From Symbiodinium natans (taxonomy: Eukaryota; Sar; Dinophyceae; Suessiales; Symbiodiniaceae): a stretch of 64,000 nucleotides of DNA. The position numbers were made by a program, and so were the translations under genes. Shown one piece after another: positions 11,361 through 21,628 of this stretch. Each line of letters opens with the position of its first letter. Positions within the stretch are counted from its first letter, which is position 1. The stretch is taken from NCBI GenBank assembly GCA_905221605.1, contig CAJNDS010001668.1, positions 1,230,276 to 1,294,275 on the forward strand, given 5' to 3'. The notes under the pieces are model-generated. The model had not been told where the DNA came from. It ran no database searches and saw only the letters and a list, made by a program, of their open reading frames with translations.

Positions 11361-11819
11361 ATACTCACTGAAGCCTTAAGGACGTGCCTTCGGCATACCT
11401 GCATTGTTCTTCGGGGGGTTCTGATGCAATGAGCCCTTGGGTTCTACGGGGTATATACGCGGTTTAGGGTTTAGGGTTTAGGGTTTCGGGTTTAGGGTTT
11501 AGGGTTTAGGGTTTAGGATTATCGTAAGCTACCCGAGAAGGAGCTATGTTAGAGTCTCCAGGCGCGCGCTCATGTGAAGTAATTCCCTAGACCCCACCAG
11601 AGCCCTTGGATGTACGCAAGACCTGACACCCGCCGTAGACCTCGGCCCGAAGTCCCTAAACCCTAAACCCTAAACCCTAAACCCTAAACCCTAAACCCCT
11701 TAAACATCTAGTTGAGCCCATAAGCCATCAGAGTATGGAATCCCTACAAGCCCATAACCTGAACACTTGACCCTCTATGTCCTGCCTCTAGGCTTTAATC
11801 CCTGAAGCATTGCGCTTAC

Positions 11820-11903
11820 CTGGGACCCCCTTCACCTACAGTTTTCTGGGTGATGCTTGCAAACTAAGGGCAGTTACTACTAAACTGTAGGTAAAGTCCC
11901 AGA
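11820..11903. repeat. IR-F element
   Basis: An inverted repeat with arms GGGAC..CTTCACCTACAGTTT and AAACTGTAGGTAAAGTCCC. A related copy is at 34692-34790. Confidence 0.7.
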
Positions 11904-11957
11904 TAGGCTTTTGCTGAAGTAAGGGCCGTAGCTCCCCAAACTGCAGCCTCCCCACAG

Positions 11958-12026
11958 GGATTTCCGGGCACGCGGGGTCTAGATGGCCTGCGGATTGGCG
12001 AGAGAAACTCAGCTTGGCTCTACGCG
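11958..12026 (+). CDS. Candidate exon ending at a GTTTAGGG donor
   Basis: A CCCACAG acceptor and 23 codons (PGTRGLDGLRIGERNSAWLY), after which the sequence switches to GTTTAGGG repeats whose first GT could be the donor. The composition is good and no family is recognised. Confidence 0.45.
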
Positions 12027-12239
12027 GTTTAGGGTTTAGGGTTTAGGGTTTAGGGTTTAGGTTTAGGGTTTAGGGTTTAGGGTCTTGGGATATTTTGTAT
12101 TTTCCCCCTTATTGGGGTTTTTAGGGTCTAGGGTTTAGGGTTTGAGAGGATCATATTCAGGCACCTTTCTCAGAGGGTTTTTAAGGGCCATCCTAGTCTA
12201 GGGTCTACAGGGTTTAAGGTTTAGGGTTTAGGGTTTAGG

Positions 12240-12520
12240 GTCTACAGGGTTTAGAGGGGCTCGCTATAGAGATTATGGGGGGCCTCAAGGTTCAGGGTCA
12301 GGGCTTTTGGGGTGTTGCAGGCTTATAGGGTTCTCGGGTTTTTATAGGATTTTAGGCTGACAGGGTTCTTGCTAGCCAGGGTGGTGCCCTTTTGCACTTT
12401 GTGTTAGAAAACAACCAGCACCAACAAGAGCACACTGGGCTAACATCTGCTTACTGGGCTCCGCTGTAGATTTGGAAGACGGGTTGACAAGATTGCCGAT
12501 GACCGACAGTCTCGGGTACA
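12240..12520. other. Gap: nothing recognisable
   Basis: Degenerate TTTAGGG-type sequence and a fragment resembling IR-C near 12380. A frame of 85 codons at 12524-12781 (plus) follows but has no supporting signal. Confidence 0.4.
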
Positions 12521-13051
12521 GCATTGACATGTTACAAGAACACCAAGCACGGTTGCACCCCTGCCAGACATAGGAATACCTTAATGCCGTGCAACCAACC
12601 AGTCCTACTACCCCTGTACCTCCAAGTAGCTGACCTGGAAAGCCGAGGTACCTACGCCGGAGGAGGCCAGACGATTATCTGCTCGGTTTGGGAGTTGGAG
12701 AGACGGGTTCGGAACGGTCTGTGTAGAACCTCACACTGCAAATGCCTTAAACCTTCGGCCCAAAGATCTAAAGACTCGTGACCTTCTCAAGCATGCCATC
12801 AAACCCTAGCCCCAAAGCTTCTGTCTTTCTCTGTCTCTGTCCTTTGTGGTACTTTCCTGTAACTTCAGATCGTTACCCTTTTTGGGTTAATTGGGTTTCT
12901 TAATAAGGCAGCTCAAAGTTTCTTTTTTAGCTACCCTCCTGAGTGCAGCCAAGTGTCTCCCTCTTCTCTCCCTCTCTCACACAACTCTCGCTCTCTGTGG
13001 TGGTCATGTTGACGAGGTTAGATCTGAGCCACGCGGCAAGGTTGCCACTCA

Positions 13052-13150
13052 CCCTAAGGGTCCATGTACGTTAGTATTATACTTGGGCCCCAAAGTCCCT
13101 AGTACTCTAAGGCCCAAGCATTCCCCATTTTGGTACATGGACCCTTAGGG
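13052..13150. repeat. IR-A element, complete
   Basis: Inverted termini CCCTAAGGGTCCATGTACG and GGTACATGGACCCTTAGGG, with the inner motif CTTGGGCCCCAAAGTCCCTA. Confidence 0.9.
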
Positions 13151-13374
13151 TCAGTTGCCTCTAACCCCCAAACCCCAAACCCCAAACCCTAAACCCTAAA
13201 CCGCAAGTTCAGGGTTGAGACTATCAGCGCTTACTTGCCCAAAGTCAGTACCCCCAAGCCCTGAGCCCCTAAATCCCAGGCCCTTTAGGGCTTAGGGTGT
13301 ACACCCCGGAAGCCTTTAAACAACTCAACTCCTGAACCTTTCAACAGTAGTAGGGTTCAGGGTTCAGGGTTCGG

Positions 13375-13520
13375 CTACACCCTCGAAGACAGGCTTGAGC
13401 ACCCCTTGTGACAGAGTCTGGCAGAGATCCCTACGCAGGCTTGGGGGTTTTCGCCACGCGCAGCTTCTTGCCTGGCGACCTCGTCTGTGGCTTGCCATAG
13501 CTGTGGGAAGTGGGTTGAGA
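13375..13520 (-). CDS. Candidate terminal exon, unknown protein
   Basis: A minus-strand frame of 47 codons ending in TAG (LWQATDEVARQEAARGENPQ), preceded by an ACCAG acceptor. It is charged and helical. A longer overlapping minus frame (83 codons) is also open, so the reading frame is not certain. Confidence 0.35.
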
Positions 13521-13900
13521 CTGGTTCTCAGCACCTGTATGTCGTAGGAGATGGAAGAAATCAAGCTCGCCCCAACGCTTCCGATGCGGCTGACTTGTAG
13601 TAAGTAGGGATGCAAGAATCCCTAAACCCTAAACCCTAAACCCTAAACCATTTGTAGTTTTAAGCCGCCGTTCTGTCCATAGCAGTAACTGTGAAGTCCT
13701 TCAAGAAGGGAATGAGGGAGTTGGGACTAGCCCTAAACCCTAAAAAGTTTTGAGGCTTAGGGTTTAGGGTTTGGGTTTCAGGGTTTAGGGTTTATGGACC
13801 TCTTTGGGGGTTAGGATTTATACAGGCTGTAAGGCCGGAGTAACAGCCACGTGCCCATGTACCTTCAAGCATGCAGAAACGAAGAACTGCGACTTGCGAG

Positions 13901-14048
13901 GCCTTCTCTGGCTTTAGTTGGCTTCGGGTCTCAGGGTTTGGGGTTTAGGGCCTTCTCTGGCTTGATTTGGTTTGGGGTCTCAGGGTTTTGGGTTTAGGGC
14001 CTTCTCTGGCTTTGTTGGCTCTAGGGTCCTTAGGGTTTGGGGTCTAGG
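13901..14048 (+). repeat. 49-base tandem repeat, three units
   Basis: Units starting GCCTTCTCTGGCTT at 13901, 13950 and 13999 each carry a TTTAGGG at their end, so a telomere unit has been co-amplified with flanking sequence. Confidence 0.85.
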
Positions 14049-14401
14049 GTTTAGAGTTTAGGCTCCGCATCCAGAGACTCTGAGAACCTGTATTTTCAGG
14101 GTTTAGGGTTTAGGGTTTAAAGTTTAGGGTTTAGGCGTAGTTGGGGGTCTCTTAGTGGATCCGAGTATGGACAGTTCTCAATATCATGGTCCTGTTTAGG
14201 TACCCTTAATATTTGGGGCCACCTTATAGTAGAAACCCCAACAGGGACCCTGATTCAGAGAAGCGGGGATTTTTACCTGAGTCATTGTTGTCTTCTTCTC
14301 CCTTTTGAAAAGCAGTCTTCAGGCTCCCCTAACTCCTAAACCCTAAGCCCTAAGCCCTAAGCCCTAAACCCTAAACCCTAAACCCTAAACCCTAAACCCA
14401 C

Positions 14402-14626
14402 CCTGCACTCCTTGCGGATGTAAGGCCACATCCCCGTGTCTGCACTCATGATTCCAGGCCAGGTACGGGGAAGGGTGCCTGCAACTAAGCCTACAACCTG
14501 GAACCTTCTACCGCAAACGTAAAGCCAAGAAGTAGGATTTTCGAGTTTTGCTAGGTCGGGCGCAGGGTGGGCTCTGTCCTGGAAGACCTTAGTTAGGCCC
14601 GTGAGGGTCGCGAGTTCAGGATTTAG
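14402..14626 (-). CDS. Candidate long exon, unknown protein
   Basis: A minus-strand frame of about 75 codons with no stop, starting after a CAACAG acceptor and ending at a GTGGGT donor. Fragments are LTGLTKVFQDRAHPAPDLAK and IMSADTGMWPYIRKECR. It is the longest uninterrupted non-repeat host frame I found, and chance openness at this length is only a few per cent per frame. No family is recognised. Confidence 0.5.
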
Positions 14627-14695
14627 GGCTGTTGAAAAACTACAAGTCTTCCAACCCTAAACCCTAAACCCTAAACCCACGATTGTTGCCACCAG

Positions 14696-14769
14696 GCTCC
14701 CCTGTTTGGTCCAAGAAGCTCTTGGTCGCCCAGCAACCGTATCTCGATAAAGCTGCGCTTTGCGCGTTG
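14696..14769 (+). CDS. Candidate exon, unknown protein
   Basis: A CACCAG acceptor, a 24-codon frame (VWSKKLLVAQQPYLDKAALC) and a GTGACT donor. It could equally be part of an overlapping open minus-strand frame, so strand is uncertain. Confidence 0.35.
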
Positions 14770-14915
14770 GTGACTTTTTCAGGAAGCCCACCAAACAGGG
14801 CAAAAGGGGTATGTGCCACTGGGCATCCAAGATCTGAACCCCTTGCAATAAGGGCCCAAAAAAACACAAAGTCTGGCATAGAGAGCTCTCTGCATGGACC
14901 TGTGGAAAAAGTCTT

Positions 14916-15025
14916 GAAGGGTCCATGTACCTAGCGAACACTTGGGCCTTAAGTGCTATATAAATATAAATATAGATATAAATATGAAAATCAAATAAAA
15001 AATATGTGTATATATATATATACTC
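14916..15025. repeat. IR-A left half followed by AT-rich tract
   Basis: AAGGGTCCATGTACC and ACTTGGGCCTTAAGTGC match the left half of IR-A. The right half is replaced by TATAAATA/TATATA repeat. Confidence 0.65.
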
Positions 15026-15532
15026 TACCCAAGAATGTGGAAAAGGACCCCTTACAAAATGACTTGAAGGGGATGTTGGGTTGTGTAGGATCTCAGGTCA
15101 TGGGCTTCAGGGACCAAACTTTGCACCCTGAAACCCGAAACCTTGAACCCTACTTGGAGGCCTTTGGGTAGTTATAAGTAGGGTTAGATGTATACCCCAA
15201 AGAAGGTTATAACCATGGTTTCCCGTTTTGTAGCCCTACTCCGAAGTACCCCGTGAACCTTCAAGTAGGCCTCTCGGCGATGAGCTCCCTGGTTTAGGTT
15301 GCAGGGGTTTAGGGGTTTAGGGTTTTAGGCCTTGCTGGGTGCGTAGCCGAGCGTTTTGAAATCTATACTTGTATAAAGGTATTCGGGCGTCTCCGGGGGT
15401 ACCTTATTGGGGGGCTTTATATGATAAGGGAATCCTACTATGAGAGGATCGGTATTTGGGGTCTCCTGTTTTTGGTAAACCCACATATGGCAATATGGAA
15501 CATTCTCGGTAATTGCTCTGAGGTTCGAGCTT

Positions 15533-15663
15533 TGGATGCTCCTCCTTATACTAACAGTCCTTAGTAGGGATCGTAGTAACCCCTAAACCTTAAGCCCGAA
15601 ACCCTAAACCCTAAACCCTAAACCCTAGCCCTTACTGTTGGTATTGTTGGGGGAACATCCCAA
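15533..15663. repeat. IR-B element interrupted by telomere repeat
   Basis: The left arm CTTATACTAACAGTCCTTAG and right arm CTTACTGTTGGTATTG..GGGGGAACATCCCAA flank a CCCTAAA array at about 15585-15632. Confidence 0.7.
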
Positions 15664-15684
15664 GCCTGAGCCTCAATCCCGTGC

Positions 15685-15761
15685 ATGGCCGGAGGCGATG
15701 TGGCAGCTGACTCACCGGAGGAGGCGCTCGCCGAGCAGTTGCTGTCGTTGTCTCAGAAGGC
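15685..15761 (+). CDS. Candidate first exon with start codon
   Basis: ATG at 15685 follows an in-frame stop and opens an acidic frame (MAGGDVAADSPEEALAEQLL). It either splices at GTACCT (15762) or ends in TGA at 15775 as a 30-residue ORF. The composition is strongly protein-like. A GTTTAGGG array begins at 15780. Confidence 0.4.
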
Positions 15762-15871
15762 GTACCTCCCCCGTTGAGCGGTTTAGGGTTTAGGGTTTAG
15801 GGTCCCTGGGTCTAGTGTCCCTAAACCCTAAACCCTAAACCCTAAACCCTAAACCCTAAACCCTAAACACT

Positions 15872-15985
15872 AAACCCTCCCTGAACCCTGAACCCTAAAC
15901 GAACCCTGAACCGGGAACCCTGAACCCTGAACCCTGAACCCTGAACCCTGAACCCTAAACGAACCCTGAACCGGGAACCCTGAAC
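15872..15985 (-). repeat. CCCTGAA variant array and 60-base duplication
   Basis: Units of CCCTGAA rather than CCCTAAA. The segment CGAACCCTGAACCGGGAACC occurs twice, 60 bases apart. Confidence 0.85.
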
Positions 15986-16309
15986 TCCCATCATAGCCAC
16001 ATTGATAGTTACCTTGCACGCCAGAGACGTTACAACATCCAGGTCCAGGTCTATTTTGGGGGCTCAGGGGAATCCTGAAGCCTTCATCTTCCTCAGCCCA
16101 ACACCACAAAACCCTCCCTAAACCCTAAGCCCTGAAGCCTAAACCTGAACCATGTTTGTGTCAGGTCATGACTGTTGGGTTCAGGCTTTGGGAGTTCATG
16201 ACATTCCTGTTTGGGGTTTCGGGCTTAGGGTGTTCAGCCTCTACTGATTTGAGGGTTTCTTGGGCCCAAAGACGTCCAAAGACCATACCATGTAAGATTT
16301 TCCCAGATT

Positions 16310-16423
16310 TCCTAGGAGCCAGACTAGGCCATGTTTCCCTTTTTTCAGGGTTGTGGTTCCCTTCTCATCCCCTCTCAACTAAAAAGGGTAGCCTGTTGAT
16401 TCCTAGGTTACTCCTGGGTCTAT
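16310..16423. repeat. IR-D element
   Basis: It shares TTTCCCTTTTTTCAGGG, GGTTCCCTTCTCATCCCCT and AAAAAGGGTA..CTCCTGGGTCTA with the other IR-D copies. Confidence 0.6.
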
Positions 16424-16987
16424 CTTGAACCACAGGGTTCATGAGTGGATGTGAGCTCAGGGCGACTCAGGGTACGGTGTTTGCTCAGCTCCAGACGCAA
16501 ACCCCCTAAAACCCTACACCCTAGACCCAAAACCCTAAACCCTAAACCCTCAACCCTAAACCCTAATCCCTAAACCCTAATCCCTAAACCCTAAACCCTA
16601 AACCCTAAACCTTCCCCCCTGCCCGCCCCAACCCGACTGAGGGCGGAGCTTGCTGCTGGCGATGGCTCGACGCCCCTCGGCTAAAGCCTTTGACCTTTTT
16701 TGGGATCTGGGTGTTACAACCAAAGATTTAGGGTGTAGGGCTCGGGTTTAGGGCTAGGGTTTATGGTTTCGGGGGGACTTTAACTTGCTTTAGCTTAATA
16801 TGTCGTCGGGTGCGGGACGGGGATTGTGAAGGTCATGTGACACAGCAGCCCTAAGCCCGAAGCCCTTTACCTACAGCAAGGGCATATTTCAGCATGTTAG
16901 GTTGCTAATGTCAAGGTGCAATCCCCAAACTGCTGTTCCTATAAGATTCTCATCGCCGCCGCTCAAGTTCCTGACATCCTTTTTCAG

Positions 16988-17129
16988 ATTTCGCCCGTGC
17001 TTCCGTCTGCTGCTCGCCAACTTGAAATCTTGTACACGGCCCCAGAAAAAGGATTTACCATCTTTATAGTGCGACCAGGAAACCCAGACCTGATAAAGCC
17101 TGCAAACGATACAAGCACTGCAAGCCTGG
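16988..17129 (+). CDS. Candidate exon, unknown protein
   Basis: A TTTTTCAG acceptor, a 47-codon frame (ARQLEILYTAPEKGFTIFIV inside it) and a GTGTAG donor. The balanced composition with a beta-strand-like segment looks genuinely coding. The frame is also open upstream to 16916. No family is recognised. Confidence 0.5.
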
Positions 17130-17717
17130 GTGTAGGGTTCAGGGTTTACAATTTAGGGTTATCAACACCATAAATCCATCAACCCTGTAAGCCCTCTAAT
17201 TCCAGGGCCCTCCTTCCTGTGTCCTAAACGCTAAACCCGAAGCCCTAAACCCTAAACCCTAACTAGACGAGGTTTCCCCCAAACACCGAGGACTTTGGTT
17301 CAAGATCTTTCCGGTCTCGAAGGTCTTATTACAGTCGGTTGTGGCCATAAACCCTAAGCCCTAAACCCTAAACGAACCCTAAACGCCCTGAACCTTAAAC
17401 ACCCGAAACCCTGAACATCAGGGTTTAGGGTTTAGGGGAAGCCCCTACGCCCCAATTCCTGACAGCGCCGAGGTTTTCACCCTACCTCCAGTCGCTACCA
17501 GAAAGAGAGGCTGCCCTGCTTTCGCATGAGGGCAGTTCCGTCTTGGTTTAGGGTTCACTGCACAAACGCACATTTTGCACCCTCTCTGGATGTAGGGTTG
17601 ACGGACCTCCTGGGGGTTCTTTGCTCCTCCATCAAAGGAACCCCACACTTCTTCTTGGGTTCCCTGTTCTTTTCTAAAACCACCTACATATACCTTTTAC
17701 AGTCCCTACATATCTAA

Positions 17718-17823
17718 CCCTAAGGGTCCATGTACCATATTTTTTACTTGGGCCCCAAAGTCCCTAAATAGGAAGTACTTTAAGACCCAAGTATTCCCTA
17801 ATTTGGTACATGGACCCTTAGGG
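17718..17823. repeat. IR-A element, complete
   Basis: A near-consensus copy with CCCTAAGGGTCCATGTACC and GGTACATGGACCCTTAGGG termini and the inner segment CCCAAAGTCCCTAAATAGGA. Confidence 0.92.
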
Positions 17824-18007
17824 TAAGTAACCCCGAGATAAACACCAAATATCCCTTATAAAAGAAAGGACCCCAACACCAAAAACGTATCCCTTTCTGC
17901 ACCGTTTTTTTCACCACCGGAAGGGCCTTGCGGTGCTCCACCCTCTCGCCTGGCCGCCGGAGCTGCAAGGTGAAGAGTGCCCCCTCCAACCCTGTGACTG
18001 TGTAGGG

Positions 18008-18184
18008 TTCAGGGTTTAGGGTTTAGGGTTTAGGGTTTAGGGTTTAGGGTTGAGGGTTGAGGGTTTAGGGTTTAGGGTTTAGGGTTTAGGGTTTAGGGCC
18101 TAGGGTTTAGGGTTTAGGGTTTAGGGTTTAGGGTCTAGGGTTGAGGGTCCAGGGTTTAGGGTTTAGGATTTAGGGGTTTAGGGT
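18008..18184 (+). repeat. TTTAGGG array with variant units
   Basis: About 24 units including blocks of TTGAGGG and TCTAGGG. Confidence 0.95.
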
Positions 18185-18783
18185 GTTGTCTGCCCGGAGC
18201 AACCTTTATTCCCCTAATCACGGGGAAGTGTACCCAAATTATTGGTATACTGTAGCCCCCTTCCTAACGCACAAGGCTGCAACACTAGTTTAGGTTTAGG
18301 GTTTCAGAGTTTAGGGCTTAGGGATTTTAAGCCCTGAAGCAGGGAACGTGCGCGGAGTGAATGTTTCTGACCTTGGGGCATTTTTTGAAGCACTTGGGGG
18401 TCTTAACGGGGTTTGGCCCTTTTTCATGTGGGTTTCGTGATAGCTTCCGGGACGAGCAGGAGTTCTGTGTGGGACACGCCATGGGACTCGGGTTTCCTAG
18501 GGGGCCTACTCCTTGCACCCTAAACCCTAAACCCTAAACCCTAAACCCTAAACCCTAAACCCTAAACCCCAATCTTCCTCTTCCCACCTCCTTTCCCTTC
18601 CTGGAGGGAAGAGGCAAAAAACTTTCGGCCTCCTTGCCCCCTTCTTGCAGAGGCTCGACCTGGGACTCATATTCAGCTGCAGTTTGGTAGTAATTACGCC
18701 TAGCTAGTAATGGTAGGTATGACCCATCATAAAGCTGGAGACCTACACCCTGGACCCTAAACCCTAAACCCTAAACTGAGCAG

Positions 18784-19074
18784 GTACGTCGCCGAGTTGA
18801 TGGGCGGCAGCCTGGGCGGCTGCAGCGCTGTGTCCGCAAGGCGCTCGGCAAGGGTTTCCGAGACCTTTTCCCGCAACCCTAAATCCTACTCTGAGTTTAG
18901 GGTTCAGGGTTTAGGGTTGCCTTAAACGCTTTTTTCCAGGGCTATAACATCCTGAATCCCAACACTCAATCAATGGTCGGCACCTGGGGGAAGTGCAATT
19001 GCCCTAAACCTCTTACAACACAACACGGCCCGCAGTGCGAGGCGGTTTGTACCTTTTCTTACACCAAAATCTGA
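18784..19074 (+). CDS. Two-exon fragment, possible alpha/beta-hydrolase (lipase-like)
   Basis: Exon 1 (18784-18853) follows CTGAGCAG and ends at a GTTTCC donor. Exon 2 (18940-19074) follows TTTTTTCCAG and ends in TGA. The 86-base intron contains degenerate TTTAGGG and the phases agree (0/0). Exon 1 reads YVAELMGGSLGGCSAVSA, whose G-G-S-L-G resembles the G-x-S-x-G nucleophile elbow of class-3 lipases. Exon 2 is Cys-rich (GKCNCPKP, GPQCEAVC). The hydrolase idea rests on that elbow alone; Asp and His partners would be elsewhere. Confidence 0.5.
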
Positions 19075-19469
19075 GATACTAGGGGGAAGGTAGGGGCTTG
19101 AACACATCACGAATCCAAACCCGAAACCCTAGAGCCGACGACGCCTCCTTGCTCCAACGCCACTCATTGGCAAACCCAACACTCTGCAAAGCCTGATGGC
19201 CCAAATTCCAAAGGCCCCAAACCCAAAAGCGTTTAGGGTATAGGGTTGAGGGATTAGGGTTTATGCTTTATAGGGTTCAGGGGTTAGGGTTTAGGGTTTA
19301 GTATTTAGGGTTTAGGGTCTAGGAAACAGCCTGAAGCCTGAATTCGGGACCCAAAGGGGCGGCTGTCGAGTGGCCTGGCCCTCGCCGCCCGCCTGGCCAC
19401 CGCCGGACCATCCGTGCGCGAGGCAGCGTGGGCGGGAAGGGGAGAGAAACCCAAAACCATGTACAAGAA

Positions 19470-19646
19470 CCCTAAGGGTCCATGTACCTTAGTATTATAT
19501 ACTTGGGCCCCAAAGTCCCTAAATAGGAAGTACTTTAAGGCCCAAGTATTCCCTAATTTGGTAGATGGACCCTAAACCCTAAACCCTAAACCCTAAACTC
19601 TAAACTCTAAACTCTAAACCCTAATTTGGTAGATGGACCCTTAGGG
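19470..19646. repeat. IR-A element interrupted by telomere repeat with 23-base flank duplication
   Basis: The consensus left arm and centre are followed by CCCTAATTTGGTAGATGGACC (19551), then seven telomere-type units (CCCTAAA changing to CTCTAAA), then the same CCCTAATTTGGTAGATGG segment again (19619) and the terminal CCCTTAGGG. Confidence 0.92.
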
Positions 19647-19828
19647 TAAGAAACGAAGCCCGTAAGAAGAAGGCACCATCGGCCCGCTCTGGGCCCCAGA
19701 GTGCAGCGTTTTGGTTTAGGGTTTAGGGTTTAGGGTTTAGGGTTTAGGGTTTAGGGTTTAGGGTTTAGGGTTTAGGGTTTAGGGTTTAGGGTTTAGGGGC
19801 CCTAAACCCCGATAAACACAACCCCAAA

Positions 19829-19904
19829 CCCTGCGTCCGGCGGCCAGGTCCTGTGGGCGCTGACGGTGGTGGATTCAAGGCCTTCTGGAGAACATTTTCA
19901 GGGG
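19829..19904 (+). CDS. Candidate exon, unknown protein
   Basis: A plus frame of about 25 codons (GGQVLWALTVVDSRPSGEHF) that meets G|GTTTAGG on the right. A possible acceptor is GGCCAG at 19843, which would shorten it. Confidence 0.35.
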
Positions 19905-20236
19905 TTTAGGGTTTGGGGTTTGGGGCTTAGGGTTTTGGGTTCAGGGTTTGAGGTGTTTCGGGTTCAGGGTTTAGGGTTCACAGGGTAAATATGGCCCCTC
20001 TCATGGGACCTCTGTAGACTGATTTTGTTTCTGCAAGGTAGCGTCTTTACAACACCCTTTCAGAGCTTGATTGGTGCGTGATACTTGGTCCATTCATGAA
20101 AACCCTAAACCCTAAGCATGAACTTCTGCAGCCTCTGAAGAGGGTACCTCTACCCACTACAGCGATACTGCGCCCTTTAACAATTCAGGATCTAGGCTGC
20201 GTTAGGTGGGTAACCTCAGGTTCGATGCCTCCTGCC

Positions 20237-20262
20237 CCCCCCCCCCCCCCCCCCCCCCCCCG
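20237..20262. repeat. Poly-C run of about 26 bases
   Basis: An uninterrupted C run, the longest homopolymer in the window apart from the T22G18 tract at 25041. Confidence 0.95.
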
Positions 20263-21026
20263 CCAAACCGTAAACCCTGAACCCTGAACCCTGAACCCTA
20301 AACCCTAAACCCTAAACCCAAATCCCCCCAAACAAAAAAAGAAGAGGTCCTTCAACCTCCGAGCTGGTGCAGCAGGTGCAACGCGTGCTTTGGTGCCACT
20401 CATCGCCTCCTGCCTTCAGTATAGGGTTTGGGGTTTAGGGTTTAGGGTTTAGGGTTTAGGCTATTTAGGGTTTAGGGTTCAAGGTTCAAGGTTCAGGGTT
20501 TAGGGTATAGGGTTTGGTGTTTAGGGTTTAGCGGTTATAGGGCTTACGGCTTACGGCTTAAGGTTCTGGATTCCTTCCTTAATGGAGGTGCTGGAGTTCA
20601 AACAATCACATCACCTGAACTCACCTATCGGCTCTTTGCGTCCCAGGGTTTAGATATCACCTTTCATCTAGGACCCGGAGTGGCCCCTATTCCCTTTTTT
20701 CTCGTCTAGGTTGCCTTACAAGTAAGCATCTTAAGTATTGATGAATGTTCAAAGTCGTTCACAAGCTGCTACAACTGACTCTCCTGCAATTCAATTGATT
20801 TTGGGCTTAGGTTTTGCAACGGAAAAAGGGAGCTGCCAACCCTTTCAGCGTTATTGGTAGCTGGTATAAAGGCACATCGAATGTCTCATATCTGTAGGCA
20901 AGGTTTAGGAAGACGAAGGGGCTGCGGCAGAAGCCCCTTGAACCCCCAGGTAGAGAGACCTAAATCCCCTAAATCCTGAACCCTAAACCCTAAACCCTAA
21001 GCCCTTAAGCCCCGAGCCCTTAACAG

Positions 21027-21147
21027 CTTCTGTTCGGCCGAGGACATTCTCAACACCTTCGTGCCGGTGCCTTCGGGGCCAGCCTGTTGGAACTGCCGGC
21101 TCCCCCGGCTGGGCTTTTTACCCCTTATCACCCTAGAACCCATGTAA
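21027..21147 (+). CDS. Candidate exon upstream of the SET gene
   Basis: A TTAACAG acceptor, then 39 codons ending in TAA (SAEDILNTFVPVPSGPACWN). It lies 480 bases upstream of the SET-domain exons on the same strand and could be a more N-terminal exon, in which case it must splice before the stop. FVPVP resembles the segment preceding the Asn-His motif of LSMT-type SET domains, but this is speculative. Confidence 0.4.
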
Positions 21148-21270
21148 CCCATACATCGCAAGCAGTTTAAAGTTTCGACTCACCTGGATGCTTGGCAGAT
21201 AATTTATGCGCCGTTCACGTTTATACTACTATAAGCTACGGCAGAGTCTGCGATCTGGGTGTCAGGGTGT

Positions 21271-21379
21271 CCCGATGGGTCCATGTACCTTATTAGTATA
21301 TACTTGGGCCCCAAAGTCCCTATATAGGAAGTACTTTAAGGCCCAAGTATTCCCTATTTAGGTACATGGACCCTTAGGG
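21271..21379. repeat. IR-A element, complete
   Basis: A near-consensus copy. A second, left-truncated copy lies at 21508-21580, with a non-repeat stretch (21385-21500) open in both strands between them. Confidence 0.9.
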
Positions 21380-21628
21380 TGTTAGGAGTCTAAGGGGGGA
21401 TTGCCAGGCTTGTAAGGGCTTCCATGGCGGCTGAAGCGACTGAGTCGAACTTTCGTCCTGCCGCATTATATCACTCATAAGAGCCCCTACTGATTTGCCC
21501 AGAATGGGGAGTGCTTGGGCCTTAAAGTGCTTCCTATACAGGGACTCTGGGGCCAGAGTATCTATCAACATGGTACATGGCCGAAACCCTAAACCCTAAA
21601 CCATAAACCCTAAACCCTAAACCCTAAG

